Positions 24,964-34,252 of a stretch of 41,980 bases of DNA are shown in pieces. The number at the start of each line of letters is the position of its first letter. The first letter of the stretch is position 1. Under the pieces are notes generated by a model. It searched no databases. It worked only from the letters and a program-made list of their open reading frames with translations, and was not told the origin of the DNA. Position numbers and translations under genes: made by a program. Source of the DNA: an uncultured bacterium (GTDB taxonomy: Bacteria > Bacteroidota > Bacteroidia > Chitinophagales > Chitinophagaceae); contig CAILKQ010000033.1 of assembly GCA_903834825.1 (NCBI GenBank), forward strand, positions 1-41,980, written 5' to 3'.

Positions 24964-25851
24964 TTATTTTCTGTAGGGTACATTGATCTGCATAGGACCT
25001 TTCCATTTTTTGGGAACAGGTTTTCCTGCAGCCCAATGAATGGCATTGATGACCATGTGTTGAAAAGGTTCCTGATCAAAATCTTCCGGATGGCCAAGCG
25101 TGGTAAAAAAGATGCGTGCACCAAAGCTGTTGGTGCCTGTCCATGCCACTGGATTGTCGTACGCATTCTTGTTGTTGGGGTTGATGGAATGCCCCATCAT
25201 CAAGGCTTTTGAGCCGTTAGATGGATATTTGGGCAAAACTTGATAAAGCCATGAACGGGCATGGAATGTTTTGCCCACGCCAGTAAGGATTGGGTCGTTG
25301 GATACCGAATCAATCATGGTGACATCCGTAGATGATTCGTGTCCATAATGGGTATGCTTGTTGACGCCGCCCCAGCCGGGAGGACTGTTGAAAGCAAACT
25401 CTCCAAAGGCATTCCATTTCTCCAAAGGATGTCCTTTGGGATAATTGAATGCATGGGTAGTGGTACGAAAACCAACCATCGGTTTTTTGGTTTTCAGGTA
25501 GTCCTCTATCAACTGCACTTGATCAGCAGGAAGCTTACGCCAACGCAGATAGAATACAGCCAGGTCTGCCTCTTTGAGGGCTTCCAATCCTGGTATGTTT
25601 TCCTCTGCATTGTGGTTGGGATATGCCTTCAACACGATGGTGCGGAAACCATAATTTTTTTCCAATTCTGCTGCAACAATGGGCAGGGTGGCCTCACCGC
25701 TGTATTCATGATCGCCAGTAACGAAAACGATCAACGGTTTTTTGGTTTTCCCCTTTTGTTTTTGGCTGAATCCTGTTGCCAAGCTGAGCATGAAGCAACA
25801 AAAAAAAGTAAATGATTTTAGCATGGTATTATTCATGATGATGGTGTTCAT
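24964..25851 (-). CDS. ThuA domain-containing secreted protein
   Basis: The protein has an N-terminal signal peptide (LKSFTFFCCFMLSLATGFSQ) and a ThuA domain, a glutamine-amidotransferase-like fold found in trehalose-utilisation and sugar clusters: VTGDHEYSGEATLPIVAAELEK, GLEALKEADLAVFYLRWRKLP, and MVGFRTTTHAFNYP. The usual nucleophilic Cys of class I amidotransferases is absent at the elbow, as in other ThuA proteins. The track's first codon is a TTG, so the ATG at 25851 is used; later ATGs (25836 or 25824) would give a tighter signal peptide. It sits 30 nt after the 1059-residue protein and 6 nt before the epimerase. Confidence 0.88.
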   Translation of the reverse strand: MNTIIMNNTMLKSFTFFCCFMLSLATGFSQKQKGKTKKPLIVFVTGDHEYSGEATLPIVAAELEKNYGFRTIVLKAYPNHNAEENIPGLEALKEADLAVFYLRWRKLPADQVQLIEDYLKTKKPMVGFRTTTHAFNYPKGHPLEKWNAFGEFAFNSPPGWGGVNKHTHYGHESSTDVTMIDSVSNDPILTGVGKTFHARSWLYQVLPKYPSNGSKALMMGHSINPNNKNAYDNPVAWTGTNSFGARIFFTTLGHPEDFDQEPFQHMVINAIHWAAGKPVPKKWKGPMQINVPYRK

Positions 25852-25881
25852 TTTTTTCAAGGCAATGAAAAATCATGTTTT

Positions 25882-28800
25882 TTATTTCTCCATTGGATGA
25901 AGTTTCAAGAGTTCTTCAGGAGTGTAAAAACCAGATTTGTCTTTGATGGCTGCGCGAACGTCTTTGACTTTTTCTGCAGTAATGGCCGGAGCCTTGTTGC
26001 CAAATGTGTTGCGGACATAGGTCAATACCGCAGCCATTTCATTGTCATTCAGCATGCCTTCATATTGTGTCATGGGAACCTGGCCGGGGTATTGCGTTCC
26101 ATTCACTTCAATGGGGCCATAGAGTCCTTTCATGACCAGTTTGATCAAACGGTCTTCATTTCCTGTAACCCATTTTGACCCACTGAGTGGAGGGAAACCG
26201 GCTGCTTCCAGTCCTTTGCCATCTTTTTGGTGGCAGGTATTGCAGTAACCATCGCGCATATAAATTGCTTTGCCTTTTGCCAAAACTTCAGGATTTATAC
26301 CAGCCGCAGTTGGTGCCTTATCAGCAACATCTTGTTTTTTTCTGATGACTCCATGGTCATTGATATGGGCCTCGGCTGTGGCATACGGTTTGGCCATCCA
26401 GGAGTCCAATGGTTTTTTTCCTGCCTCAAGGATGATGGGCAATCCCTTATCCTTGCTCAACCAAGATGCCGCAACAATTGACTCAATGCGCACACGGGCA
26501 CTGTCATCTTTTGCAGCAGCCATCAGGAGGGCAGCTTTGTCTGGCAGTTCGTTGCCTGCAAAACGTGCCACTTCCACTGCAGCGGCCCGGATGCGATAGT
26601 CCTTTGCTTTGAGCAGTTGGCGCAGCAATGCTTGATCCACCTTGTTTTGTCCCCAGCTGACCCAGAGTGCTTCCAGCAAAAGCTTTTCGTATTGGGGTGA
26701 TTTTTTATCCAGTTTGCTGATCCATTTTTTTAGTTCCGGAACTACCGCCGTTGCTGGATATTCCCTGAGTTCACGGCGTGTTCTGTAGCGTGTGCGGTAT
26801 TCGGGCAAGGTCAAATTCTCCAGCAGTTCAGGGATGGTGGCACCATCCACTTTTGCAGGGGTTACCAGTGGCCTTGAAGGGTAGGTTACACGATAAATGC
26901 GGCCATGGGTATGGTCGCGCAAAGGGTCCCTGATATTGTGCTGCATATGACCAATCAACACATTGTGCCAGTCTGCAATGTACAAGGAGCCGTCAGGAGC
27001 AAATTCAAGATCTACCGGGCGATAATTGACGTCGCTGGAACGGACAAGGTCTTGCCTGTGTTGGGTGGAATACCCTGCACCTGCATCCATCATTTTATGT
27101 TGCTTGGTGCCAAGGAATCCAATGGTATTGTTGATGAGCATATCGCCCTGTACTTCATCAGGGAAATGCCTGCTTGAAACAAATTCCAGTCCTGAAGTTG
27201 GCCTTACACGGTGCTTCTCTTCAATGATCGATGCTGGCGTTGGCGTGGCTTCACCGTAGCGGGACTTCACTGTTCCTGGTGTCATCCAGGTAACATCAGG
27301 ACCTGATGTTTCAGCATAAAATACCTGTCCCCAATCATCAAAGGCGATGCCCCAAGGATTGGGAATGGACAACTGTGCAATGCGATCAAGTTTTTTCTTT
27401 TTGGTATCATAACGGAAAAATCCACCATTGGTGCCGCGTACCGGACCATAAGAAGTTTCAATATCGTTGGCCAGAAATACCCCTTGCCCCATGTAAACGG
27501 AACCAGATGCATCTGTGGTATAAGCATGGTGTGCATGATGGGTGTCATGGTCATCAAATCCACTCAAAAGGATTTCCCTGCTATCGCACTTGTCATCACC
27601 ATTGGTATCCTTCAACAACATGAAATTGGTTCCCTGGGAAAGATAAACCCCTTCTGGTGCCAGTTCAAAGCCCAATGGCAGCTGCAATCCATCTGCAAAT
27701 GTGGTTTGCTTATCTGCTTTTCCATCGTTGTTCGTGTCTTCCAGGATGATAAGCTTATCATTGGGTTTGGGATCTCCCGGCTTCCAATGAGGATAGGTGG
27801 GCATCACCGCTACCCAAAGCCTTCCCTTGTTGTCAAAGGAAATCTGCACGGGGTTGGCGAGATCAGTAAATTCTACTTCCGATGCAAACAAATCTATTTT
27901 GTATCCGGGCGCAACCGTGAATTTATCCAGGGCTTCCTGCCCATATAAATACCGCATTGCAGTATTGGGGTCTCTGGGTTTATAGTTGGTTTGAACCTGT
28001 GGAAGAATGGAAGTTTTTGCATCTGCAGCTGCCATATCCATTTTTAGTCCATTGGCGGCCATCCAGATGGCGGTATCCCTGATCAGGATCATTTCCCTTA
28101 TTTTCTTTTGTTCGGCGGGATAGTTGTCTGACCCAAATGGGTTATACCTTCTTCCAAAAACATGTACACCATTGGGTATTTTGTAGTCGTTATGCCACAT
28201 CCAGTTTTTCTCCATGACCGCAGCATATACCGCTGCTTTGTTGGATGTATTGGTTTTGCTATTTTTCCCAAACACCTCATTGGCCAGGAAAGGACCAAAT
28301 TTTGCATAACCAGCATTGGTCAGTTGGGTACCATCAATGGTCAATTCCGTGGCAGGATCATCCAACCAAATCTTGCTGGGCGAGAAGGCATCTACAAAAT
28401 GAACTTTGTTTTTTGCAGCAACTTCTTTCATGGCCTGGGTATAGAGCGAAAGATTGGCATTCTCTGATTTTCCATTGGGCAGGTCATATTTTCCTGAAAG
28501 GTTTTCAAATGCTATCGGTGAAACCAATGCCAGCTGAGGGGCAGCATTTCCATTGTATTGCTGAGACAAGGTATGCTTGATGAATGCATCCAGCTCCGCT
28601 TTGTAGTTGGCCAAGCCGGCCGCACCCTGGAATGATTCATTGTAGCCAAAAAAGGCGATGATGATGTCGGCCTTGTGTTTGGTCAACCATTGATCAGGGT
28701 ACTCTACAAATCCTTCCATACCTGCTGGTTTGGCCAGTTCGGTTTGAAATTTTTCTGCACCGGGAAATGCCCATGGGGTTTTTCTTCCGGAATGAGGACG

Positions 28801-29061
28801 GAATCCAGGCGTATTTCCTCCGTCACACATGTTGCGGACATAGAGCATGTTGTCTGGATAGCGAAGCTGCAGCTCGGTTTCAAAATGATCAAATTCTATC
28901 ATCCTGGAACCCAGGTTATTACCGATGAGCATGATACGGGAACCCTTGCTGATGCTGAGTTTGGTCGAACCAGGCATCATGAAGGAAAATATCCCAATCA
29001 TGGCTGCAATGAGGCCAATTGCTGCAAAGTTGAATGTTTGCTTGATGCTGTTTTTTTTCAT
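25882..29061 (-). CDS. Large secreted PVC-type protein: SGNH-like domain, beta-propeller dehydrogenase-like domain, HEAT-like repeats, C-terminal cytochrome c
   Basis: After a hydrophobic leader, residues about 45-270 form an SGNH/GDSL-hydrolase-like domain, but the catalytic Ser position reads GNNL (47-50) and the Asp-x-x-His block reads DGTQ (243-246), so it is probably inactive. Residues about 380-720 are a propeller with NPVQISFDNKGRLWVAVMP and DTNNDGKADKQTTFADGL, typical of the membrane-bound dehydrogenase domain of Planctomycetes and Verrucomicrobia. Arg/Ala-rich helical repeats follow, then a c-type heme site CNTCH at 940-944. It likely oxidises a sugar or binds it in the periplasm and passes electrons to heme. 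It is followed by ThuA and preceded by the cupin gene (12 nt). Confidence 0.88.
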   Translation of the reverse strand: MKKNSIKQTFNFAAIGLIAAMIGIFSFMMPGSTKLSISKGSRIMLIGNNLGSRMIEFDHFETELQLRYPDNMLYVRNMCDGGNTPGFRPHSGRKTPWAFPGAEKFQTELAKPAGMEGFVEYPDQWLTKHKADIIIAFFGYNESFQGAAGLANYKAELDAFIKHTLSQQYNGNAAPQLALVSPIAFENLSGKYDLPNGKSENANLSLYTQAMKEVAAKNKVHFVDAFSPSKIWLDDPATELTIDGTQLTNAGYAKFGPFLANEVFGKNSKTNTSNKAAVYAAVMEKNWMWHNDYKIPNGVHVFGRRYNPFGSDNYPAEQKKIREMILIRDTAIWMAANGLKMDMAAADAKTSILPQVQTNYKPRDPNTAMRYLYGQEALDKFTVAPGYKIDLFASEVEFTDLANPVQISFDNKGRLWVAVMPTYPHWKPGDPKPNDKLIILEDTNNDGKADKQTTFADGLQLPLGFELAPEGVYLSQGTNFMLLKDTNGDDKCDSREILLSGFDDHDTHHAHHAYTTDASGSVYMGQGVFLANDIETSYGPVRGTNGGFFRYDTKKKKLDRIAQLSIPNPWGIAFDDWGQVFYAETSGPDVTWMTPGTVKSRYGEATPTPASIIEEKHRVRPTSGLEFVSSRHFPDEVQGDMLINNTIGFLGTKQHKMMDAGAGYSTQHRQDLVRSSDVNYRPVDLEFAPDGSLYIADWHNVLIGHMQHNIRDPLRDHTHGRIYRVTYPSRPLVTPAKVDGATIPELLENLTLPEYRTRYRTRRELREYPATAVVPELKKWISKLDKKSPQYEKLLLEALWVSWGQNKVDQALLRQLLKAKDYRIRAAAVEVARFAGNELPDKAALLMAAAKDDSARVRIESIVAASWLSKDKGLPIILEAGKKPLDSWMAKPYATAEAHINDHGVIRKKQDVADKAPTAAGINPEVLAKGKAIYMRDGYCNTCHQKDGKGLEAAGFPPLSGSKWVTGNEDRLIKLVMKGLYGPIEVNGTQYPGQVPMTQYEGMLNDNEMAAVLTYVRNTFGNKAPAITAEKVKDVRAAIKDKSGFYTPEELLKLHPMEK

Positions 29062-29073
29062 GTTAGAATTGAT

Positions 29074-30288
29074 TTATAAAGCCATGTCAGGATTGTTGGG
29101 GCCAAAATGTTTCAGGATGACGATGGGGTCAGTGGTAGATGTATTGACTATTTTGACACCTTCCATCGCTGCTTTTTCACTGATGAAGAATTCATCGTTG
29201 GTCAGCTGGCCATAGCGGATCAGGGCAGGGGTTTCAATTTCCCAAACACCAAATGTTCCGCGTCCCTGCATGACGATGATACCGTATGCTGCACTGTCTT
29301 TTATGGTTACCGTTTGTCCGGGGAAAACAGTCAGTTCCTTGGCGCCAAAAGCTTCAGATTTGTAGCAGATCCAATTTTCAACATACCCATTGGCTTTCAT
29401 TTCCTCCAGGTTATGCACAGGCTTCGGTGCCATGAAACGGTTGGCCATGGTATTGGGATCAACATTGAGTTCCCAATCCAATACTTCCATCAGGGCATCA
29501 TAATCACCAATGCTTTCTTTGGGCGTGCCATTCCAGAGCAATTCTTCTGGTATGATGGCCTCATTCACAAGCGACTGGTACATGGCAAAAACATCCGATG
29601 CTTTCTGTGGCTCATAGGTGCACATGCTACCTGGGGCATGCAATAATCCAGGAGGAACATCCCATCCAGTGCCAGGTTCCAATTTATAGGCCTGTGAATA
29701 GTTGGTGATCTTGTTATCACCCTTGGTGAAATTGAGCAGACAATCTTTGATTACTTCTTTGGGCGTACCTGGCGCGATGCCAATAAATGTATAGGGGAAA
29801 TCACCTCCATGGTTGTTCAGTTGGGGAGGGAAATAATAAGCCTCGGGTTTTCCTTTTTGACCAATTAATGCAGCTTTTTCATCGTTGTGGTGCACATGAT
29901 GGGGGAGTGGCCCCATGTTGTCAAAAAACTTGGAATACATGGGCCAGCTTTGGTATTCATTCCACAGCCTGTCTCCAATGAGCTCGCCTTTCAATTCATC
30001 CACTGCATCTTTCAGGAGGATCTGTTGGGTAGAGTGTCCATCTTGGTATACAATTGGACTAAGGCCTTCATTTTCACCTGTCAAAGGGCCGTTTTTGGCT
30101 GGAGTGGTAGAAGAAAGCCAGCGTTCATCAATGCCTCCTCTTTCTCCTCCCAGGATATAGTAGTCATCCGGATGTAATTTTATCCTTCTTCCGGGCACAC
30201 AAAAAGACCTGGGTACCCATGTTGGGGCTAATCGCAGAATTCCTTTGCCTTGTTCCAGTGCTTTTTTTGCAATGCTTTGTTGTTCCAT
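29074..30288 (-). CDS. Two-domain cupin, mannose-6-phosphate-isomerase-like
   Basis: This 404-residue protein has a cupin region with MGPLPHHVHHNDEKAAL and GKPEAYYF (His and Glu metal ligands in PMI-like order), a late GWDVPPGLLHAPGSM, and a second beta-barrel near the C-terminus (FPGQTVTIKDSAAYGIIVMQ). The pattern resembles class I mannose-6-phosphate isomerase and related sugar isomerases that bind zinc. No signal peptide is present, so it is cytoplasmic. It would isomerise an aldose or keto-sugar product. The gene lies between DUF4432 (24 nt) and the large cytochrome protein (12 nt). Confidence 0.82.
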   Translation of the reverse strand: MEQQSIAKKALEQGKGILRLAPTWVPRSFCVPGRRIKLHPDDYYILGGERGGIDERWLSSTTPAKNGPLTGENEGLSPIVYQDGHSTQQILLKDAVDELKGELIGDRLWNEYQSWPMYSKFFDNMGPLPHHVHHNDEKAALIGQKGKPEAYYFPPQLNNHGGDFPYTFIGIAPGTPKEVIKDCLLNFTKGDNKITNYSQAYKLEPGTGWDVPPGLLHAPGSMCTYEPQKASDVFAMYQSLVNEAIIPEELLWNGTPKESIGDYDALMEVLDWELNVDPNTMANRFMAPKPVHNLEEMKANGYVENWICYKSEAFGAKELTVFPGQTVTIKDSAAYGIIVMQGRGTFGVWEIETPALIRYGQLTNDEFFISEKAAMEGVKIVNTSTTDPIVILKHFGPNNPDMAL

Positions 30289-30312
30289 ATCGGCTTATGT
30301 TGGGTTAAATAA

Positions 30313-31359
30313 TCAATTAAAAATTGTATTGATGTTTTGATTTCCTTGAATGGCTTTAAATGAAAGATTGTATTGGATGCGTTTACCTGGAGCGATGAAA
30401 ATCAAGGTTTCATTTTCCCTGGCTTTGGATTGGCCAATGGGTGGATGAGAACCAGGCTCAAGGCCTGTAACATACTCACCTTTCCCCCAATGCTGCCAAT
30501 TGGTCATCCATGGTAATTCTTGTTTGTTGAATTGGATGGCCACAGCCAATTCAAGTGTCGGATTATGGATGCCACAAATGCATTGTCCTTCCCCTGTGGC
30601 TTCAATGTCAACAATGGCCACTTCCTCGCCATTGCCACTGTGGTTGATCAGGGTATCCGGACAGGTTTTGAAGGCTTCTCCTTTGGGGAAATCATTTCCA
30701 TCACGGGCAAGCATTTTGCCCTTCCATTTCAGTTGGCTGCCCTTGTCAGCAAGGGGCCATCCGAAATTGCAATGGTAGAGAATCATGTGAGGCGCTGGCG
30801 TATTTCCCCTGTTGGAAACCTCGTCATGAATATTGAATCCGGCGACTCCAAGTGTGGCAGAAATGGTTCTTCTGAGTTCAAGCGCCGGTCCGAAAATTTT
30901 AGATTCCCTGATGATGCCAGTGATGCTCATGTTCATGTTTCCATTTTCGGGATCTGGCTGTATGATAGAGACAATTTCTGCTGGGATATTGCTGATGTTG
31001 CCATGTACTCCTCTTTCACCAAATGCATCTTTTTCTGGCCCGCCTACATGGGATAAGCCGCAGGTGTTCACCAGGCCGCCCCCGAAGGTCCTGAGCCAGT
31101 CCAAGCCCTTGTCTGACAACGGTTGTGGTGGTGTGAAACCAGCGTGGTTCAGCCAGGCCAGGTTGTGTTGATTATAGGCAGCATCGGCGATGTCCATTGC
31201 CCTGTCCAACAATACTTTGAAGCGAAGACCGGCTCCTGTATTGATCCAGGCAATGCGCATACCCCTGCTGATGCCATTGTCAAGCACAGCGGTTTCTATC
31301 CCTCCAACCTGTGCAACATTGCCGACTTTATCGCTCCATATTTCTTGTTGCCCCAACAT
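30313..31359 (-). CDS. DUF4432 family protein (aldose 1-epimerase-like)
   Basis: The 348-residue protein has the galactose-mutarotase-like fold of DUF4432: GISRGMRIAWINTGAGLRFKVL and DRAMDIADAAYN near the N-terminus, GLVNTCGLSHVGGPE, HMILYHCNFGWPLADKG, and late GLEPGSHPP with the Glu common in mutarotases. Such proteins are usually cytoplasmic and bind sugars in their anomeric form. Its gene starts 6 nt after the cytochrome-fused dehydrogenase gene, so expression is coupled. A mutarotase or sugar-isomerising role in the operon is likely, but the substrate is not known. Confidence 0.86.
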   Translation of the reverse strand: MLGQQEIWSDKVGNVAQVGGIETAVLDNGISRGMRIAWINTGAGLRFKVLLDRAMDIADAAYNQHNLAWLNHAGFTPPQPLSDKGLDWLRTFGGGLVNTCGLSHVGGPEKDAFGERGVHGNISNIPAEIVSIIQPDPENGNMNMSITGIIRESKIFGPALELRRTISATLGVAGFNIHDEVSNRGNTPAPHMILYHCNFGWPLADKGSQLKWKGKMLARDGNDFPKGEAFKTCPDTLINHSGNGEEVAIVDIEATGEGQCICGIHNPTLELAVAIQFNKQELPWMTNWQHWGKGEYVTGLEPGSHPPIGQSKARENETLIFIAPGKRIQYNLSFKAIQGNQNINTIFN

Positions 31360-31365
31360 CCGTTT

Positions 31366-34056
31366 CTATTTTGAAGATGCGTAAACGGGATGAGCAGGGT
31401 TTCCTCCAGATTTAAGGAATGTTATCAAATCCTTGAGTTCATCAGGGTTTAAGCCGTTGATCATTCCGGGTAACATGGGAGAAATATCCGAAACCCTGGT
31501 CCTTACTACATCTTTTTTCAGAATGGCCTTGATGGTCTGTGTATCGAATGGATTTTGTGAGATATAGTATTTAAGATTGTCCTGACGAATCAATCTTCCC
31601 AATACTGAACCCCCGGTTCTAAGGAAAAATACGGTTGAGCCATACTGATCTGAAATCGTTTTACTGGGTGAAATAATGGCTTCAAGCATGTCTTTGGTGG
31701 AGAAGCGATTTCCCAACTGGGTGAGATCAGGTCCTGCTATGCCACCTTCACCGCTTATCTGGTGACAGGTGCGACAGAGGGAAGCAGCGAACATGGCTTT
31801 GCCTTGTTCAAAACTTCTGTTGCCGGTTGCACTGTCTACAATGGCCAATGCATTTTCAATTTTCCAGCTACGGCCCGGACCTTTTGGCCTTATGGAGCCG
31901 AGGTCCAATCCTTTTCTGGCAAGGTTTACGATAGAATCACCTGAAATCTTATTGTACAATGCAAAGCTTTCTTTGGGAAGATTTTCCAATGCGTTTTTAC
32001 GCGCCTTATCAATAAATCCAACATAACAAACACCTCCTTTGTAACCAAAGGCAGTATAGTACCATTGAAAATAGTTGTTCCTCAACTCAGTAGTCCATCC
32101 GTTCTTGGCTTGGCTCAAAACATTCGCATACCAGGTCTGTGTAAGCGGAGGCATTTTAGACAACATGCCTGCAATGTCCATTCCATATTGTGGGTTGCGA
32201 AGGATCAGGTCTGATGATGCAGAAATTGTTTTCTGTGCACCCATGTCATCTTTCGCAGCGGTCAATAGGGCCATTGTTTTTTCAACAGCCTGCGGTGCAT
32301 CAACATATACCAACAGCTTGCTGAGTTCCTTGTTCAGGTCATTGGTGGCAGCCGGGAAGATAGGATTCAACAACTTGGCCACTGCCTCTTTTTCAGCAGC
32401 ATCTGGGATTCCCATCCGCGTAAATACAAGCTCAATGGCACGCATCAAATCCAGTTGCTGGGATGCCGTGAGCAAGGATATGTTTACACTGGTAAGTGCT
32501 GTCAACAGTGGTTTCTTGGCTTTCGCATCGCCACGCCTTGCCAGACCAATCGATGCGTTGGTGAGAATCACCGGATCTTTTTCATTGATTGTTTTGTCAG
32601 CCCATTCGCTGAGCGGTTGCGCTTCAATGGCTATGCGCGCAGCATAGCGAATGAAACGATCCTTGTCCTTCAAATATGGCCAGGCCTCATTCAGGGCACC
32701 TGCTGTGGGTTTACCATGGTATCCCTCCAACTTTTTTCTGGTTTTTTGTGCTTCATTCAATTCAACTTTCGCCGCTGCCGCATTCTTTGTCTCAGATCCT
32801 GCATAATAAACACGGTACATATCAGATTCAAGCCTTCTGCCTCCGGTAAGGAAATACATTGCACCATCTGGTCCTACAACTCCATCAGTCAATGGAAGCG
32901 GGGATCCAGAGATAAATTCTTCACCTGTTGCTGTGTATGATGCACCGTTTGATTTAGGATAGATTGCATAGATGATACCGAAACTCCAGTCGAAGGCGAA
33001 CAAGGCATTGCGGTATTTTTCAGGAAACTTTGCATTGGCTCCTGAAACAAAATTGGTGGGTGATCCCTGTCCAACATTGACGGCGGCAGGAAGGTTGTCG
33101 GGATAATTGGCATTCCATTTGTTTGTACCAGGCCTCCAGCCATATTCACCTCCGCTGGTTACATGGAGAATCCTGGTAGGGCGGTACCATGGTGTTCCAA
33201 AATCCCACTCCATGTCGGAGTCATAGGTAAACATTTCTCCTGCATTGTTGAAGGCAAGGTCAAAAGGATTGCGGAAGCCTGAAGCATACATGTTCCATTT
33301 GCTACCGGTTGAATCAACCTGTGCCACCCATCCACCATGGGATTCGACGGTATTGTCATGACCATTGGGGTCCTTGATCAAAGGAAACAGGTTATCAAAT
33401 TTTCCGTCCGGAATATTTTGATAGGAGTCCAGTTTTGGAATTTTCGTAAAGTTGCCGGAAACAACAAACAATGATTGTTTGTCTGGTGCTAATACTATGC
33501 TGTGTGGCCCGTGTTCTCCTTCACCGTCCAGCAATTTGAGCAAGGTTATTTTGTCAAACTGGTCGTCACCGTCGGTATCCTGGAGTCGATAGAGCCCACT
33601 GGTTTTTTTAAATTTGGGATTGCCTCGATGGTTGATCATCACATATAAACTGTTGAAAGCATAGAGGAGACCATGCGCATAACCCATGGAAACTTTTCCA
33701 GTTGTTGTGTCAGTCATGAATGCAGGATCTTTCAAGACTTCCAGTTTTTCAATGGTTGTTTTGTTGATGGTATCTCCTATGGCAGGTACCATCAAGCGAT
33801 AAAGGTATCCATACTGGTCAGATGCAATGATTCTGCCCTTGTTGTCAAAGGTCATAGAAACCCAGGAGCCATCACCATGATCGGAAGGGCCATAAAGTCT
33901 TTCTGCTTTGAATCCCTGGGGCAGTTTCAGGTTCGCAACTTTGGGGTCATCAGCGCTGAAAAACGCGTCTTCTTCTCGTATTGAAAAAGATATGACCAGG
34001 GCAAGGGGCAGCACAATGAACAATAGCCTTAACATTAGCACTACATTTTTTTTCAT
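31366..34056 (-). CDS. Periplasmic PVC-type dehydrogenase-like protein with HEAT-like repeats and C-terminal cytochrome c
   Basis: The first gene of the nine-gene operon (896 residues). An N-terminal hydrophobic segment (VVLMLRLLFIVLPLALVISF) directs it to the periplasm or anchors it. The propeller shows SWVSMTFDNKGRIIASDQYG, HGPHSIVLAPDKQSLFVVSGN, FDLAFNNAGEMFTYDSDMEW and VGPDGAMYFLTGG, as in PQQ-sugar-dehydrogenase-like proteins of Planctomycetes/Verrucomicrobia. Helical repeats follow (RYAARIAIEAQPLSEW). The c-type heme site CRTCH (761-765) is followed by GPDLTQLGNRFS and the TIGR02603-like ending. It likely oxidises a sugar and passes electrons to heme. No promoter motif of the strict consensus is visible upstream. 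Confidence 0.88.
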   Translation of the reverse strand: MKKNVVLMLRLLFIVLPLALVISFSIREEDAFFSADDPKVANLKLPQGFKAERLYGPSDHGDGSWVSMTFDNKGRIIASDQYGYLYRLMVPAIGDTINKTTIEKLEVLKDPAFMTDTTTGKVSMGYAHGLLYAFNSLYVMINHRGNPKFKKTSGLYRLQDTDGDDQFDKITLLKLLDGEGEHGPHSIVLAPDKQSLFVVSGNFTKIPKLDSYQNIPDGKFDNLFPLIKDPNGHDNTVESHGGWVAQVDSTGSKWNMYASGFRNPFDLAFNNAGEMFTYDSDMEWDFGTPWYRPTRILHVTSGGEYGWRPGTNKWNANYPDNLPAAVNVGQGSPTNFVSGANAKFPEKYRNALFAFDWSFGIIYAIYPKSNGASYTATGEEFISGSPLPLTDGVVGPDGAMYFLTGGRRLESDMYRVYYAGSETKNAAAAKVELNEAQKTRKKLEGYHGKPTAGALNEAWPYLKDKDRFIRYAARIAIEAQPLSEWADKTINEKDPVILTNASIGLARRGDAKAKKPLLTALTSVNISLLTASQQLDLMRAIELVFTRMGIPDAAEKEAVAKLLNPIFPAATNDLNKELSKLLVYVDAPQAVEKTMALLTAAKDDMGAQKTISASSDLILRNPQYGMDIAGMLSKMPPLTQTWYANVLSQAKNGWTTELRNNYFQWYYTAFGYKGGVCYVGFIDKARKNALENLPKESFALYNKISGDSIVNLARKGLDLGSIRPKGPGRSWKIENALAIVDSATGNRSFEQGKAMFAASLCRTCHQISGEGGIAGPDLTQLGNRFSTKDMLEAIISPSKTISDQYGSTVFFLRTGGSVLGRLIRQDNLKYYISQNPFDTQTIKAILKKDVVRTRVSDISPMLPGMINGLNPDELKDLITFLKSGGNPAHPVYASSK

Positions 34057-34252
34057 GATGGCAATTTTAATAAAGCAAATTCAGTATCCTTGTTTGAACC
34101 AATCATTGGTAAGTTTACTTAAATTGCCTAAGATTTTAATGTACCGTAAAATAGGCCTTACCCCTCAATAAAAAAAATATATCGGGCAAAGTTTATGCAC
34201 GGTCTCTTGTTGGTAAACCCTAAAAGCCATACAAGTACTTAAGTCAGCTATT

